From the NCBI GenBank assembly GCA_964641455.1, contig CAZXLH010000032.1, positions 1 to 25,837 on the forward strand: a DNA stretch of 25,837 nucleotides, read 5' to 3'. This stretch comes from DTU015 sp964641455 (GTDB lineage: Bacteria > Bacillota > Sulfobacillia > Fermentithermobacillales > Fermentithermobacillaceae). The notes below the pieces were generated by a model, which did not search any database, was not told the origin of the DNA, and saw only the letters and a list, made by a program, of their open reading frames with translations. The translations under genes and the position numbers were made by a program. Shown here one piece after another: positions 9,512 through 16,248 of this stretch (position 1 is the stretch's first letter; each line of letters opens with the position of its first letter).

Positions 9512-9706
9512 TTGACGCTGATGAATGCTGCGATTTCAGCAAGAGCCGGATATCCTTCCGTTTCTGTGCCTCTAGGTTACACTGAAGCGGGCCGACCCGT
9601 TGGGGTTACTTTCGCAGGTGGGGCATATTCAGAACCCGTGTTGATACGGTTTGCCTATGCTTTTGAGCAGGTGACAAAAGCACGAAGGACTCCTAAACTC
9701 AGTTAA
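9512..9706 (+). pseudogene. C-terminal remnant of an amidase-signature family protein
   Basis: The reading frame encodes about 60 residues, including NAAISARAGYPSVSVPLGY, GRPVGVTFAGG and a tail FAYAFEQVTKARR. These match the extreme C-terminus of amidase-signature enzymes (GatA-like amidohydrolases), where AGYPS.(T/S)VP and GRPVG.TF.G are typical. The catalytic Ser-Ser-Lys region, which should lie several hundred residues upstream, is absent: only 174 bases separate this piece from brnQ and they show no amidase sequence in any frame. I therefore read it as a gene remnant left after a deletion. No transposase is visible beside it. Confidence 0.7.
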
Positions 9707-9796
9707 CGAGATGTATTGGCCGCACAATGTGTCTCCATAGGGCTATAACTTGTATAATAATAAACGAGCACAAATTCGGGTTCAGCCTTTGAAAAA

Positions 9797-9886
9797 TTGG
9801 TGCCAGGTGGAAGAGGGTCTCCCGTATCTATTCAGAAGGTGTCCATGTCAACTGTTAGGATTTGGGAGTGGTTTTCCTGGCACCAA
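9797..9886. repeat. Perfect 11-bp inverted repeat, 68 bases apart
   Basis: TTGGTGCCAGG (9797-9807) and CCTGGCACCAA (9876-9886) are exact reverse complements flanking a 68-base interior. The pair could be the ends of a small non-autonomous element or a REP-like palindromic unit; similar GGTGCC-type palindromes are common in Clostridia genomes (family knowledge, not checked). No transposase or target duplication was found. Confidence 0.5.
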
Positions 9887-10276
9887 ATCTTTTAACTATG
9901 TAATCTCCTTCTTGCAAAACCTTGAGCCGAAATAAATCAAGCGCCTCCTTTGGCGCTTTGTAATCTTAAAAGGACATTGGTTGAATATTAGCCTTGCAAC
10001 GTTGTAAGCAAGCACATATCCAACACTTTGTCTTCTTATTGCTCCTTTCCAAAGGAGGGAGGCGGACCCGTTTCCAGATCAACCCTATCGGCTTTGGCCC
10101 TTGAAGCGGAAACTCCACTTTTTAGGTTCCAAAGCTCGGAGCAAGTATTTTATTTTGGATCAAGAACATTTTAGCATATATGTAGATGAATAGGTACTCT
10201 TGTTTTATCAGAAATATCTGTATTGGCGCGGCAACCGCGAAAATCAACGTATTTCTACATTGTGATTGGCTCTAAT
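9887..10276. other. Non-coding stretch between the amidase remnant and the PAP2-like gene
   Basis: No convincing gene is seen here on either strand. Two small hairpins are present: AAGCGCC/GGCGCTT at 9939-9945 and 9952-9958 with a 6-base loop, and CTCCTTT/AAAGGAG at 10042-10057 with almost no loop. A 5-bp hairpin CGCGG/CCGCG lies at 10227-10239. None has a proper T-run. The first could weakly terminate a transcript, or the PAP2-like gene arriving from the right. The stretch looks like decayed DNA. Confidence 0.4.
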
Positions 10277-10882
10277 CTATAGCATGAGCACTGCCATTGC
10301 AGTGCATCCTAACCCTATGGCAGTTCCGGTTATAAGTTCAGGGAGCTTGTGCCTTCCCAGAGCTATACGTGACCAAAAAACAACAGGCATAGTAAGTATA
10401 AGTGGCCTGGCTTTTCGGCCGATAAAATGCAAAAGAAGAGCGAGAGGGCCGGCTGCTCCGCAAGCATGGCCGCTGGCCTTGAATTTGAGAAACTTATTGG
10501 TGAAGGCAAGTAAAGCTCCAGACAAGAAGTAGGCAAGGAAAATTACTTTTACTGTTCTTGGCGCCCCAAGCACTAGAGATACTATGAGGCCTACAGTATA
10601 GGATGTTACTCCTGCAATAAATGCCAGTTTTCTTTCTTTGGGACGCTTATTGCCTAGGCCTGTGGGCATTAGTCTTAAAAATATATATGGTGATATCGGT
10701 ACCAAGAACAAAAATATCAACAATGCAAAGTACCATCCTGCACTTCCGAAAGACGGTTTGTTTGCCAGGTAAAGCCATGTAATTGTAACAAGCCCTGCAA
10801 CAGGGGGAACTGTCAGTATGGTAACGATATCAAGAATTACCTGTTTTAATGGGCTTACCTTGTCTGGTTCCAAACGTTGCAC
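10277..10882 (-). CDS. PAP2-like (phosphatidic acid phosphatase type 2 superfamily) membrane protein
   Basis: About 201 residues with five or six hydrophobic segments place this in the membrane. Two conserved patches recall the PAP2 phosphatase core: SGHACGAAG matches the PSGH motif, and SRIALGRHKLPELITG matches SR....RH...(D)...G with Glu in place of the usual Asp. The first PAP2 motif (K......RP) is only weakly seen, as KFLKFKASGH directly precedes the SGH, so activity is uncertain. If active it would remove phosphate from a lipid-linked substrate. I favour GTG 10882, because AAAGGTGG lies about 8 bases upstream; GTG 10894 would put the site inside the gene. It lies 42 bases after the Fe-S flavoprotein gene on the same strand, so co-transcription is likely. 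Confidence 0.65.
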   Translation of the reverse strand: MQRLEPDKVSPLKQVILDIVTILTVPPVAGLVTITWLYLANKPSFGSAGWYFALLIFLFLVPISPYIFLRLMPTGLGNKRPKERKLAFIAGVTSYTVGLIVSLVLGAPRTVKVIFLAYFLSGALLAFTNKFLKFKASGHACGAAGPLALLLHFIGRKARPLILTMPVVFWSRIALGRHKLPELITGTAIGLGCTAMAVLML

Positions 10883-10924
10883 GTGTAGGACCACCTTTGT
10901 CTAAGATTGAGTCTACGGTGTTTT

Positions 10925-11500
10925 TTAGGATTGATCTAAGTTAGACAGCCATTTCCCAAGTACAAGTGCTTCTTGCTCAAGCGGTTGGGAGAACTTGGGA
11001 ACAGGTGCTGCTGCAGGCATATTACAGCCGCGAATCACCCTGGTTTCAAGGTTCCGTTTGGACAGAAAGGTTTTTACTCGTTTATTTAGGTCTTTGTGAT
11101 ATCCTTCGCCGGCACCTTGGGTTAGGGCTACAACTACTTTCTTGCCTGGAGGTATCCGGTTCTCTCTGTTTGGCCCCATAAATCCATACATTCGATCAAA
11201 GAGTTGTTTGAGCTGGCCGCTAACGTGGCCCATATAAACAGGGGTTCCAATAACCCATGCTTCACTTGCTTGCATCACATCGAGTACGAAAGCCAGTGAA
11301 TCTTTGCGGACGCAACTGTTTTCGGTGGGTTCCTTACAAGCAAGGCATGATTGACATCCACTGTATGTCATATCGTTAAGGTTGCACCACATTACGTTAA
11401 CATCTGAACTTTCCTTCTTGGCTGCTTCAATTACCAATTTCATGAGCGATGCAGTATTTCTGTTAGGGCGGGGACTTCCATTAATCGCCAGAATCTTCAT
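10925..11500 (-). CDS. Iron-sulfur flavoprotein of the NADPH-dependent FMN reductase/flavodoxin fold
   Basis: This soluble electron-transfer protein should bind FMN and a [4Fe-4S] cluster. The 191 residues begin with the flavodoxin-type strand and loop MKILAINGSPR...NTASLM, which binds the FMN phosphate. Cys49, Cys52, Cys55 and Cys63 form CX2CX2CX7C, the compact cluster motif of archaeal and clostridial iron-sulfur flavoproteins (Isf). GTPVYMGHVSGQLKQLFDR is the flavin-ring loop of the fold. GGAGGT lies about 7 bases before the ATG. In strict anaerobes such proteins are linked to oxygen or peroxide detoxification and ferredoxin oxidation; that role is inferred from the family. The PAP2-like gene follows closely on the same strand. 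Confidence 0.85.
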   Translation of the reverse strand: MKILAINGSPRPNRNTASLMKLVIEAAKKESSDVNVMWCNLNDMTYSGCQSCLACKEPTENSCVRKDSLAFVLDVMQASEAWVIGTPVYMGHVSGQLKQLFDRMYGFMGPNRENRIPPGKKVVVALTQGAGEGYHKDLNKRVKTFLSKRNLETRVIRGCNMPAAAPVPKFSQPLEQEALVLGKWLSNLDQS

Positions 11501-11614
11501 CTTGATACCTCCATGTCTTAGCAGCAGAAAATATTTCTACACATTAACTCAATTCTAAATGTTACAGCCTTATTCCTGCATGAAGTTTATAAGTTTGCTG
11601 AGGACCAAGGTTAT

Positions 11615-11652
11615 GGGCTGCTTAAAAGGCTTAGTGCATTTAGAAGCAGCCC
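11615..11652 (-). terminator. Hairpin downstream of nagB, possible terminator
   Basis: Nine-base arms GGGCTGCTT (11615-11623) and AAGCAGCCC (11644-11652) are perfect inverse complements around a 20-base loop, starting 11 bases after the nagB stop. No T-run follows on the - strand, so efficient intrinsic termination is doubtful. Confidence 0.45.
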
Positions 11653-11662
11653 TGTTAGAAAT

Positions 11663-12397
11663 TTAAGTTAGCGTAAGAAGTGATGCTGCTTCGGTATCCA
11701 GCACTACTGTAACATCTCGGTGTAATTGCAATGCAGAACCGGGGAGCGCAGGGGTAATTGGGCCTTGAAGCGCTTGTTTAATTGCATGAGCCTTTGCCTT
11801 TCCGTTTGCCAGAAGCATTATTTTTCGGCAATGCATAATGTTTCCTATGCCCATAGTTATTGCGTATCGGGGTACTTCATCGATGCTCTCGAAAAATCTT
11901 GCATTAGCCTGAACAGTGCTTTCGTCAAGTGTAGCTATGTGCGTAGACGCAGGGAAATGATCGGAAGGCTCATTAAAAGCTATATGTCCGTTGACACCTA
12001 TACCCAAAACTACAAAATCAATCCCGCCTGCTTTTGCAATCTTGGCTTCATATTCAGCACATTCTTTTCTGGGATCACCGGCACTTCCATTGGGAATATT
12101 GATGTTGGTTTCATCAATATCTATATGATTAAAGAAGTTTTCGAACATAAAGAAATTAAAACTGTTAACGTGATCTCTGTCCAAGCCTATATACTCATCA
12201 AGGTTGAATGTAGTTACTTTCTCAAACGACAGATTGTATTTTTGATGCATTATTATGAGCTTATTATACATTGCCAAAGGAGTACTTCCAGTGGGCAACC
12301 CCAAAACAGCATTAGGTTTTGCCTTGATTGTTTGAGCTACTTCCTTTGCAGCCAAACTGCCCATCTCATTATAATCACCGGTTACTATTATTCTCAT
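11663..12397 (-). CDS. nagB: Glucosamine-6-phosphate deaminase
   Basis: NagB converts glucosamine 6-phosphate to fructose 6-phosphate and ammonia, feeding amino sugars from cell walls or chitin into glycolysis. The 244-residue product shows LGLPTGSTP (phosphate-binding loop), FNLDEYIGL with the catalytic Asp67, and GIGVNGHIAFNEP with His138 and Glu143. The E. coli Asp of the DGH triplet is Asn here, as I recall for the short Bacillus-type enzymes, which lack the allosteric C-terminal part. The length fits that short class. The ATG at 12397 gives the family's usual MRIIVT start; AAGGTG lies 11 bases upstream, and an in-frame GTG at 12406 is too close to it. A strong palindrome lies just before the ribosome binding site. 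No nagA or nagE is adjacent. Confidence 0.94.
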   Translation of the reverse strand: MRIIVTGDYNEMGSLAAKEVAQTIKAKPNAVLGLPTGSTPLAMYNKLIIMHQKYNLSFEKVTTFNLDEYIGLDRDHVNSFNFFMFENFFNHIDIDETNINIPNGSAGDPRKECAEYEAKIAKAGGIDFVVLGIGVNGHIAFNEPSDHFPASTHIATLDESTVQANARFFESIDEVPRYAITMGIGNIMHCRKIMLLANGKAKAHAIKQALQGPITPALPGSALQLHRDVTVVLDTEAASLLTLT

Positions 12398-12418
12398 CGT
12401 GATCACCGCACCTTGTTA

Positions 12419-12442
12419 TCCGGCCATAATACAATGGCCGGA
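12419..12442 (-). promoter_or_regulatory. Perfect 9-bp palindrome in the nagB leader
   Basis: TCCGGCCAT (12419-12427) and ATGGCCGGA (12434-12442) form a perfect inverted repeat around AATACA. It ends 22 bases before the nagB ATG and just before its AAGGTG ribosome binding site. It could be a repressor operator or a leader hairpin affecting translation or mRNA stability. It has no T-run, so a terminator for the upstream GGDEF gene is less likely. Confidence 0.45.
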
Positions 12443-12603
12443 GACATTCCTACCTTATTCTGCAAAAGTACTATATATCCTGCCCAATGCCATCAAAAAG
12501 CTGAAACTGCTGGTAATTCAAAACAGTAAACAGATCAATTGTAGGATTAGCTTGGCCAACTTTTGCCCCAATCTAGTGTATGCAAACCATTTAGTGGCCG
12601 GCA

Positions 12604-13989
12604 TCATAAATTGGCAGCAGAACGCAGTGTGTTTCCTCCGCTCTTTTTGGCAAGATACATGGCCTTGTCAGCCATGCGGATGATATCGAATACAGTTTCA
12701 CCATGTTCCGGCCATGACGCTACTCCCAGGCTAACGCCGAAATTTATCTGGGTTCCATTGATGACAAAAGGATTCTTGGCACAAGCTTGCAAGATTCTTG
12801 CTGCTATTGACATAGCCTGGTTCAAGTCTGTATAGGGGCACGCTATGATAAACTCGTCTCCGCCGTAGCGTGCAACTTGGTCTCTGTTTCGCACGTTGGC
12901 AACAAGAATTTCAGATACGTGGATAAGAAGTTTATCTCCTATATCATGGCCATATTTGTCGTTTACTGACTTAAGCCCGTCTACATCAGCAAATATGAAG
13001 GTACAATGATCTTGATTCTTGGACAAAGACCGGACTTGATCTTCCAGCCATCTATGTAAATAGCGCATGTTATAGATTTTGGTAAGAGGATCTGTCTCTG
13101 CTTCTTCAGTCCTTATTACTAATTCTTTTTGAAAAAGATTTTGAAATCTGAGCGAGATAACCCCTATAAATACAATAACGAATGCAATGTTTCCCATATG
13201 GGATGAAAGCAGCATGGCGACAATTGCCAGGAACGTACGTTGTAGCAGCACCGCTTTTCTGTCCAGATAAAATGCTCTGACAAAACACTTTCCGAATGAT
13301 TGCTTGGTGTCTATGTATACTGACCCGGTGACAAACAGTAGGTTTAAGAGGTCATAAGTTATTATCATCAAACAGATGATTAAGAGATCGGCGTTAGTGG
13401 CAGGAGCCCCTTGTACCCAACCCGCCCACAAGCCAACCATTTCAGTGAGATATAAGCATAAGGTGAATTGTCCCACGTTGAACAGGCAGTTAAAAAGAGC
13501 GTGCTTTGTAGTAAAGAAATAAAGCAGCATTGATGGTATTAAAACTACAATGGCTGCAGAAATACCGTAGCAGTAAAAAGCGCCCATCAATAGCGGAAAT
13601 CCTGGATGTATTTGAATGTTAGACGGTAGTGTAACCGGAAGATGATATGCAATAAGCCCTAAGATTGCGAGCAGCACCGTTGTCTTCGTGTCTGGCAGTG
13701 GCCTGGTTAGTAGCATTTTGATACACAGAGGCAAACCAATGGCTGCAAACGACAGGAAATAGATAACTTGGGGCAGTGCGTCCTTGCCTTCGAGTTGGGT
13801 TTTGATCAAACGGTTAAAGCGCTCAGACTGCCTGTGTTTCTGAGTATTGCTCGAATTGCCCGTATTATTGTGCCGAAAAAACCGTTTTTGATTGATCTGT
13901 TGGTGAAAAATGCCTAACACTCCTTGCCCGTGGGAGCTTACAGTTATGTACTTTTGATTATAAAAGCTGCTACAGTGAGAAAGGTGCAA
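12604..13989 (-). CDS. Membrane-bound diguanylate cyclase (GGDEF domain)
   Basis: This protein should make cyclic di-GMP from two GTP. A basic N-terminal stretch (to about residue 72) leads into six to eight hydrophobic segments (about 73-285), which form the sensory membrane part. The cytoplasmic GGDEF domain (about 295-455) follows, with DVD at 335-337 for metal binding and an intact GGDEF signature at 376-380. RNRD at 367-370, five residues before it, is the RxxD inhibitory site, so product feedback is likely. No EAL or HD-GYP domain is present. The start is uncertain: the longest frame opens with TTG at 13989 without a clear ribosome binding site, and a GTG about 23 residues in is an alternative. 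I see no c-di-GMP riboswitch nearby. Confidence 0.88.
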   Translation of the reverse strand: MHLSHCSSFYNQKYITVSSHGQGVLGIFHQQINQKRFFRHNNTGNSSNTQKHRQSERFNRLIKTQLEGKDALPQVIYFLSFAAIGLPLCIKMLLTRPLPDTKTTVLLAILGLIAYHLPVTLPSNIQIHPGFPLLMGAFYCYGISAAIVVLIPSMLLYFFTTKHALFNCLFNVGQFTLCLYLTEMVGLWAGWVQGAPATNADLLIICLMIITYDLLNLLFVTGSVYIDTKQSFGKCFVRAFYLDRKAVLLQRTFLAIVAMLLSSHMGNIAFVIVFIGVISLRFQNLFQKELVIRTEEAETDPLTKIYNMRYLHRWLEDQVRSLSKNQDHCTFIFADVDGLKSVNDKYGHDIGDKLLIHVSEILVANVRNRDQVARYGGDEFIIACPYTDLNQAMSIAARILQACAKNPFVINGTQINFGVSLGVASWPEHGETVFDIIRMADKAMYLAKKSGGNTLRSAANL

Positions 13990-14298
13990 ATGAAGAAAAT
14001 AGTTTACTTAAGCTAAGTATCTTTCAAATAGGATTATCGTATGAAAATTGGAATATTTCAACCACTTAAAAGAAAATAATGTTACGATTTTGGCAAAGTA
14101 CCTCAAAATATGATGTTAGTAGCCGGTTGATTCTTATGTGATTTTGTCCAACATGGCCAGAAAACATAGATTGTGCAAAATTAGCCCAGTATTGCTGAAA
14201 TCGGGTTTTGTGGGCGTGCAGAAAAAGTAAAGAGGTGTTTTCCTTCTATGGTATTATGCGATATTAGTCTGAATGGATTGAATTCGCGATAAAACTAA
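13990..14298. other. Non-coding spacer between metG and the GGDEF gene
   Basis: Apart from the metG terminator at its right-hand end, I see nothing I can support here. It should contain the promoter of the GGDEF gene, but no good hexamer pair was found on the - strand. A 14-codon frame beginning ATGGTATTATGC near 14249 has a possible AAGAGGTG upstream but is too short to call. Confidence 0.4.
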
Positions 14299-14330
14299 GG
14301 GACGGGCCTTGAAATATTTAAGCCCGTCCC
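14299..14330 (-). terminator. Intrinsic terminator of metG
   Basis: Nine-base GC-rich arms GGGACGGGC (14299-14307) and GCCCGTCCC (14322-14330) surround an A/T-rich loop that can extend the stem. The hairpin begins 7 bases after the metG stop. On the - strand the stem is followed by TTAGTTTTATC, a modest T-rich tail. Confidence 0.8.
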
Positions 14331-14337
14331 CTATATT

Positions 14338-16035
14338 TCAGGCCTGGTTTTCTACACCTGCGAATCGTTTTTCGAGTTCTTCCACTTCTTCTGAATCCAG
14401 TCTTCTAAATAGGATCGGAGGTACCTTAAAAGTTCTGCCGGCCTTAAGGGCGGTCAGTTCAAGAGCTTCGTCTAGTCCGGCCTTACGTTCTTCTTCGCTC
14501 ATACCCAGGGCATCGAACAGTGTTTCTGACGTAAACGGAATAATCGGTGATGAAGCCAGAGCATAGGTGCGAATCAAGTTTGCACAGGTTCGAAGCACTA
14601 AAGCCGCCTCATTCCGGTCAGTCTTAATTAGGCTCCACGGGGCCCGGGCGTCGATATAGACGTTGCCGTGAGACCAGAGTTTCTTAAGAGCAAAGGTGGC
14701 TTTTCTAAATTCAAAATGCCTTAAAGCATTTCTGTATTCTTCCATGGTATCTTTACACTCAGCCAGCAATTTGTCTTCGTGTTCGCCCCATTGGCCACCC
14801 TCGGGGATCTGGCTGCCGAATTTGGATGAAATAAGTTTTAGGGTGCGGTTGACGAAATTGCCAAGTGTACCGGCCAGGTCCTTATTGACTACTGTCGAAA
14901 AGAGCTCCCAATTGAAATCAGAATCATCAGATTCAGGAGCAACTGACATTAGGAAATATCTCCAGTAGTCAGGTGGAAGGATATCTAAAGCATCATCCAT
15001 AAAGATTCCCCGATTTTGGCTGGTAGAAAATTTTCCGCCATAGTATGTGAGCCAGTTGAATCCTTTAATAAATGAAGCCATGGTCCATGGTTCCCTAGTG
15101 CCCAAAATGGTTGCAGGCCAGATAATTGTATGGAATGGAAGGTTATCTTTTGCCATGAATTGAGCGTGGTACAAGTCGTTGGCATCGTACCACCATGATT
15201 TCCAATCACGGTTATCCGGATCAATGTCAGACCATTCCTTGGTAGCGGCTACATATTCGATTGGGGCGTCAAACCACACGTAAAAAACCTTGTTTTCAAA
15301 GCCTTCACGAGGAACGGGAATTCCCCAGGAAAGGTCTCTTGTGATACAGCGTGGCTGCAATCCTTCATTTAGCCATTTCATGGCTATTGATGAAGTTAGC
15401 CGTGGCCATTCGTCATGAGAGCGGACCCAGTCCTCAATTTCAGAGCTTAATGCATCTAGTCTTAGAAATAAGTGTTTAGATGTGCGCAACTCAAGGTTTT
15501 GACTCCCTGAAATAGCTGATCTTGGCTCAACCAGTTCAGATGGATTGAGCAGGCTGGCACAGCTTTCGCACTGATCGCCTCGTGCGCGGGCATATCCACA
15601 TCGCGGACAAGTTCCTATGACGTACCTATCCGGAAGGTACCGTTCATCGTCAAGCGAATATATTTGGTCTATACCCCGTTCCTCTATAAAACCATGTTTT
15701 TCGAGCATGCTGTAAAAATGCTGGGTAAGCTCATGGTTTTGAGGTGAGGAACTGCGGCCAAAATGATCAAAAGACAACCCGAAGCGCATGTAAACATCCT
15801 TTTGTCTTTGATATTGGATATCGCAATAAGTTTGAATATCCAGGCCTTCTTCTAAGGCTGCAATCTCTGCAGGCGTACCGTGTTCATCAGTTGCACAAAT
15901 GTAAAGTACTTCTTCGCTTTCAAGCCGAAGAAATCTGGCATATACGTCGGCCGGAAGCATGGAACCAACTAAGTTTCCTAAATGTTTCATACCGTTTATG
16001 TATGGCAATGCGCTTGTAATGAGATACCGGGCCAT
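14338..16035 (-). CDS. metG: Methionyl-tRNA synthetase
   Basis: MetRS charges tRNA-Met with methionine. In the 565-residue product the class I HIGH motif appears as HLGN (residues 18-21, within PYINGMKHLGN). The zinc knuckle has two CxxC pairs, Cys143/Cys146 and Cys156/Cys159. The KMSKS loop is replaced by KFSTS at about residue 335, a variant known in some bacterial MetRS groups. The anticodon-binding helical domain fills the C-terminal part. The extra C-terminal EMAP/Trbp111-type tRNA-binding domain found in many MetRS is absent. The ATG has AAGGTG about 11 bases upstream. It is flanked by its own promoter and terminator, so it is probably transcribed alone. No T-box leader is visible. Confidence 0.96.
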   Translation of the reverse strand: MARYLITSALPYINGMKHLGNLVGSMLPADVYARFLRLESEEVLYICATDEHGTPAEIAALEEGLDIQTYCDIQYQRQKDVYMRFGLSFDHFGRSSSPQNHELTQHFYSMLEKHGFIEERGIDQIYSLDDERYLPDRYVIGTCPRCGYARARGDQCESCASLLNPSELVEPRSAISGSQNLELRTSKHLFLRLDALSSEIEDWVRSHDEWPRLTSSIAMKWLNEGLQPRCITRDLSWGIPVPREGFENKVFYVWFDAPIEYVAATKEWSDIDPDNRDWKSWWYDANDLYHAQFMAKDNLPFHTIIWPATILGTREPWTMASFIKGFNWLTYYGGKFSTSQNRGIFMDDALDILPPDYWRYFLMSVAPESDDSDFNWELFSTVVNKDLAGTLGNFVNRTLKLISSKFGSQIPEGGQWGEHEDKLLAECKDTMEEYRNALRHFEFRKATFALKKLWSHGNVYIDARAPWSLIKTDRNEAALVLRTCANLIRTYALASSPIIPFTSETLFDALGMSEEERKAGLDEALELTALKAGRTFKVPPILFRRLDSEEVEELEKRFAGVENQA

Positions 16036-16105
16036 CCAGAATCAACACCTTTCATATTTAACGGAATTCCAAGGAACCACCAGATTGTAATTATTGTTTC
16101 CTATA

Positions 16106-16134
16106 ATGATATTGTTGCTGGTATCAAGTGTCAA
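16106..16134 (-). promoter_or_regulatory. Sigma-A-type promoter for metG
   Basis: On the - strand a perfect -35 TTGACA (16134-16129) and a -10 TATCAT (16111-16106) are 17 bases apart. The expected start point is near 16099, leaving a leader of about 63 bases before the metG ATG. Confidence 0.7.
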
Positions 16135-16151
16135 AGTCAAACGGATACAAA

Positions 16152-16180
16152 TTGACAAGCAAGATCGGTACCAATAACAT
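16152..16180 (+). promoter_or_regulatory. Sigma-A-type promoter for the activase-like gene
   Basis: A perfect -35 TTGACA (16152-16157) is followed after 17 bases by TAACAT (16175-16180), a 4 of 6 match to the -10 consensus. It is back-to-back with the metG promoter, the two -35 elements being 17 bases apart. Confidence 0.55.
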
Positions 16181-16248
16181 TACATTATGCATATACCACT
16201 AGCATTGTTTGAAACATTCATAGTAATTTGGGAGCGGGAGAGATCGAT

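Noticed and set aside
10221..10250. GCGCGGCAACCGCGAAAA, recalling the conserved T-box sequence of aminoacyl-tRNA riboswitches
   Set aside because: No specifier stem or AG bulge upstream, no terminator/antiterminator pair, and no downstream + strand gene; it forms only a 5-bp hairpin.
11726..12529. Long + strand reading frame of 267 codons opposite nagB
   Set aside because: It lies antisense to the well-supported nagB gene, is rich in Cys, Ser and Tyr without recognisable motifs, and is a shadow frame.
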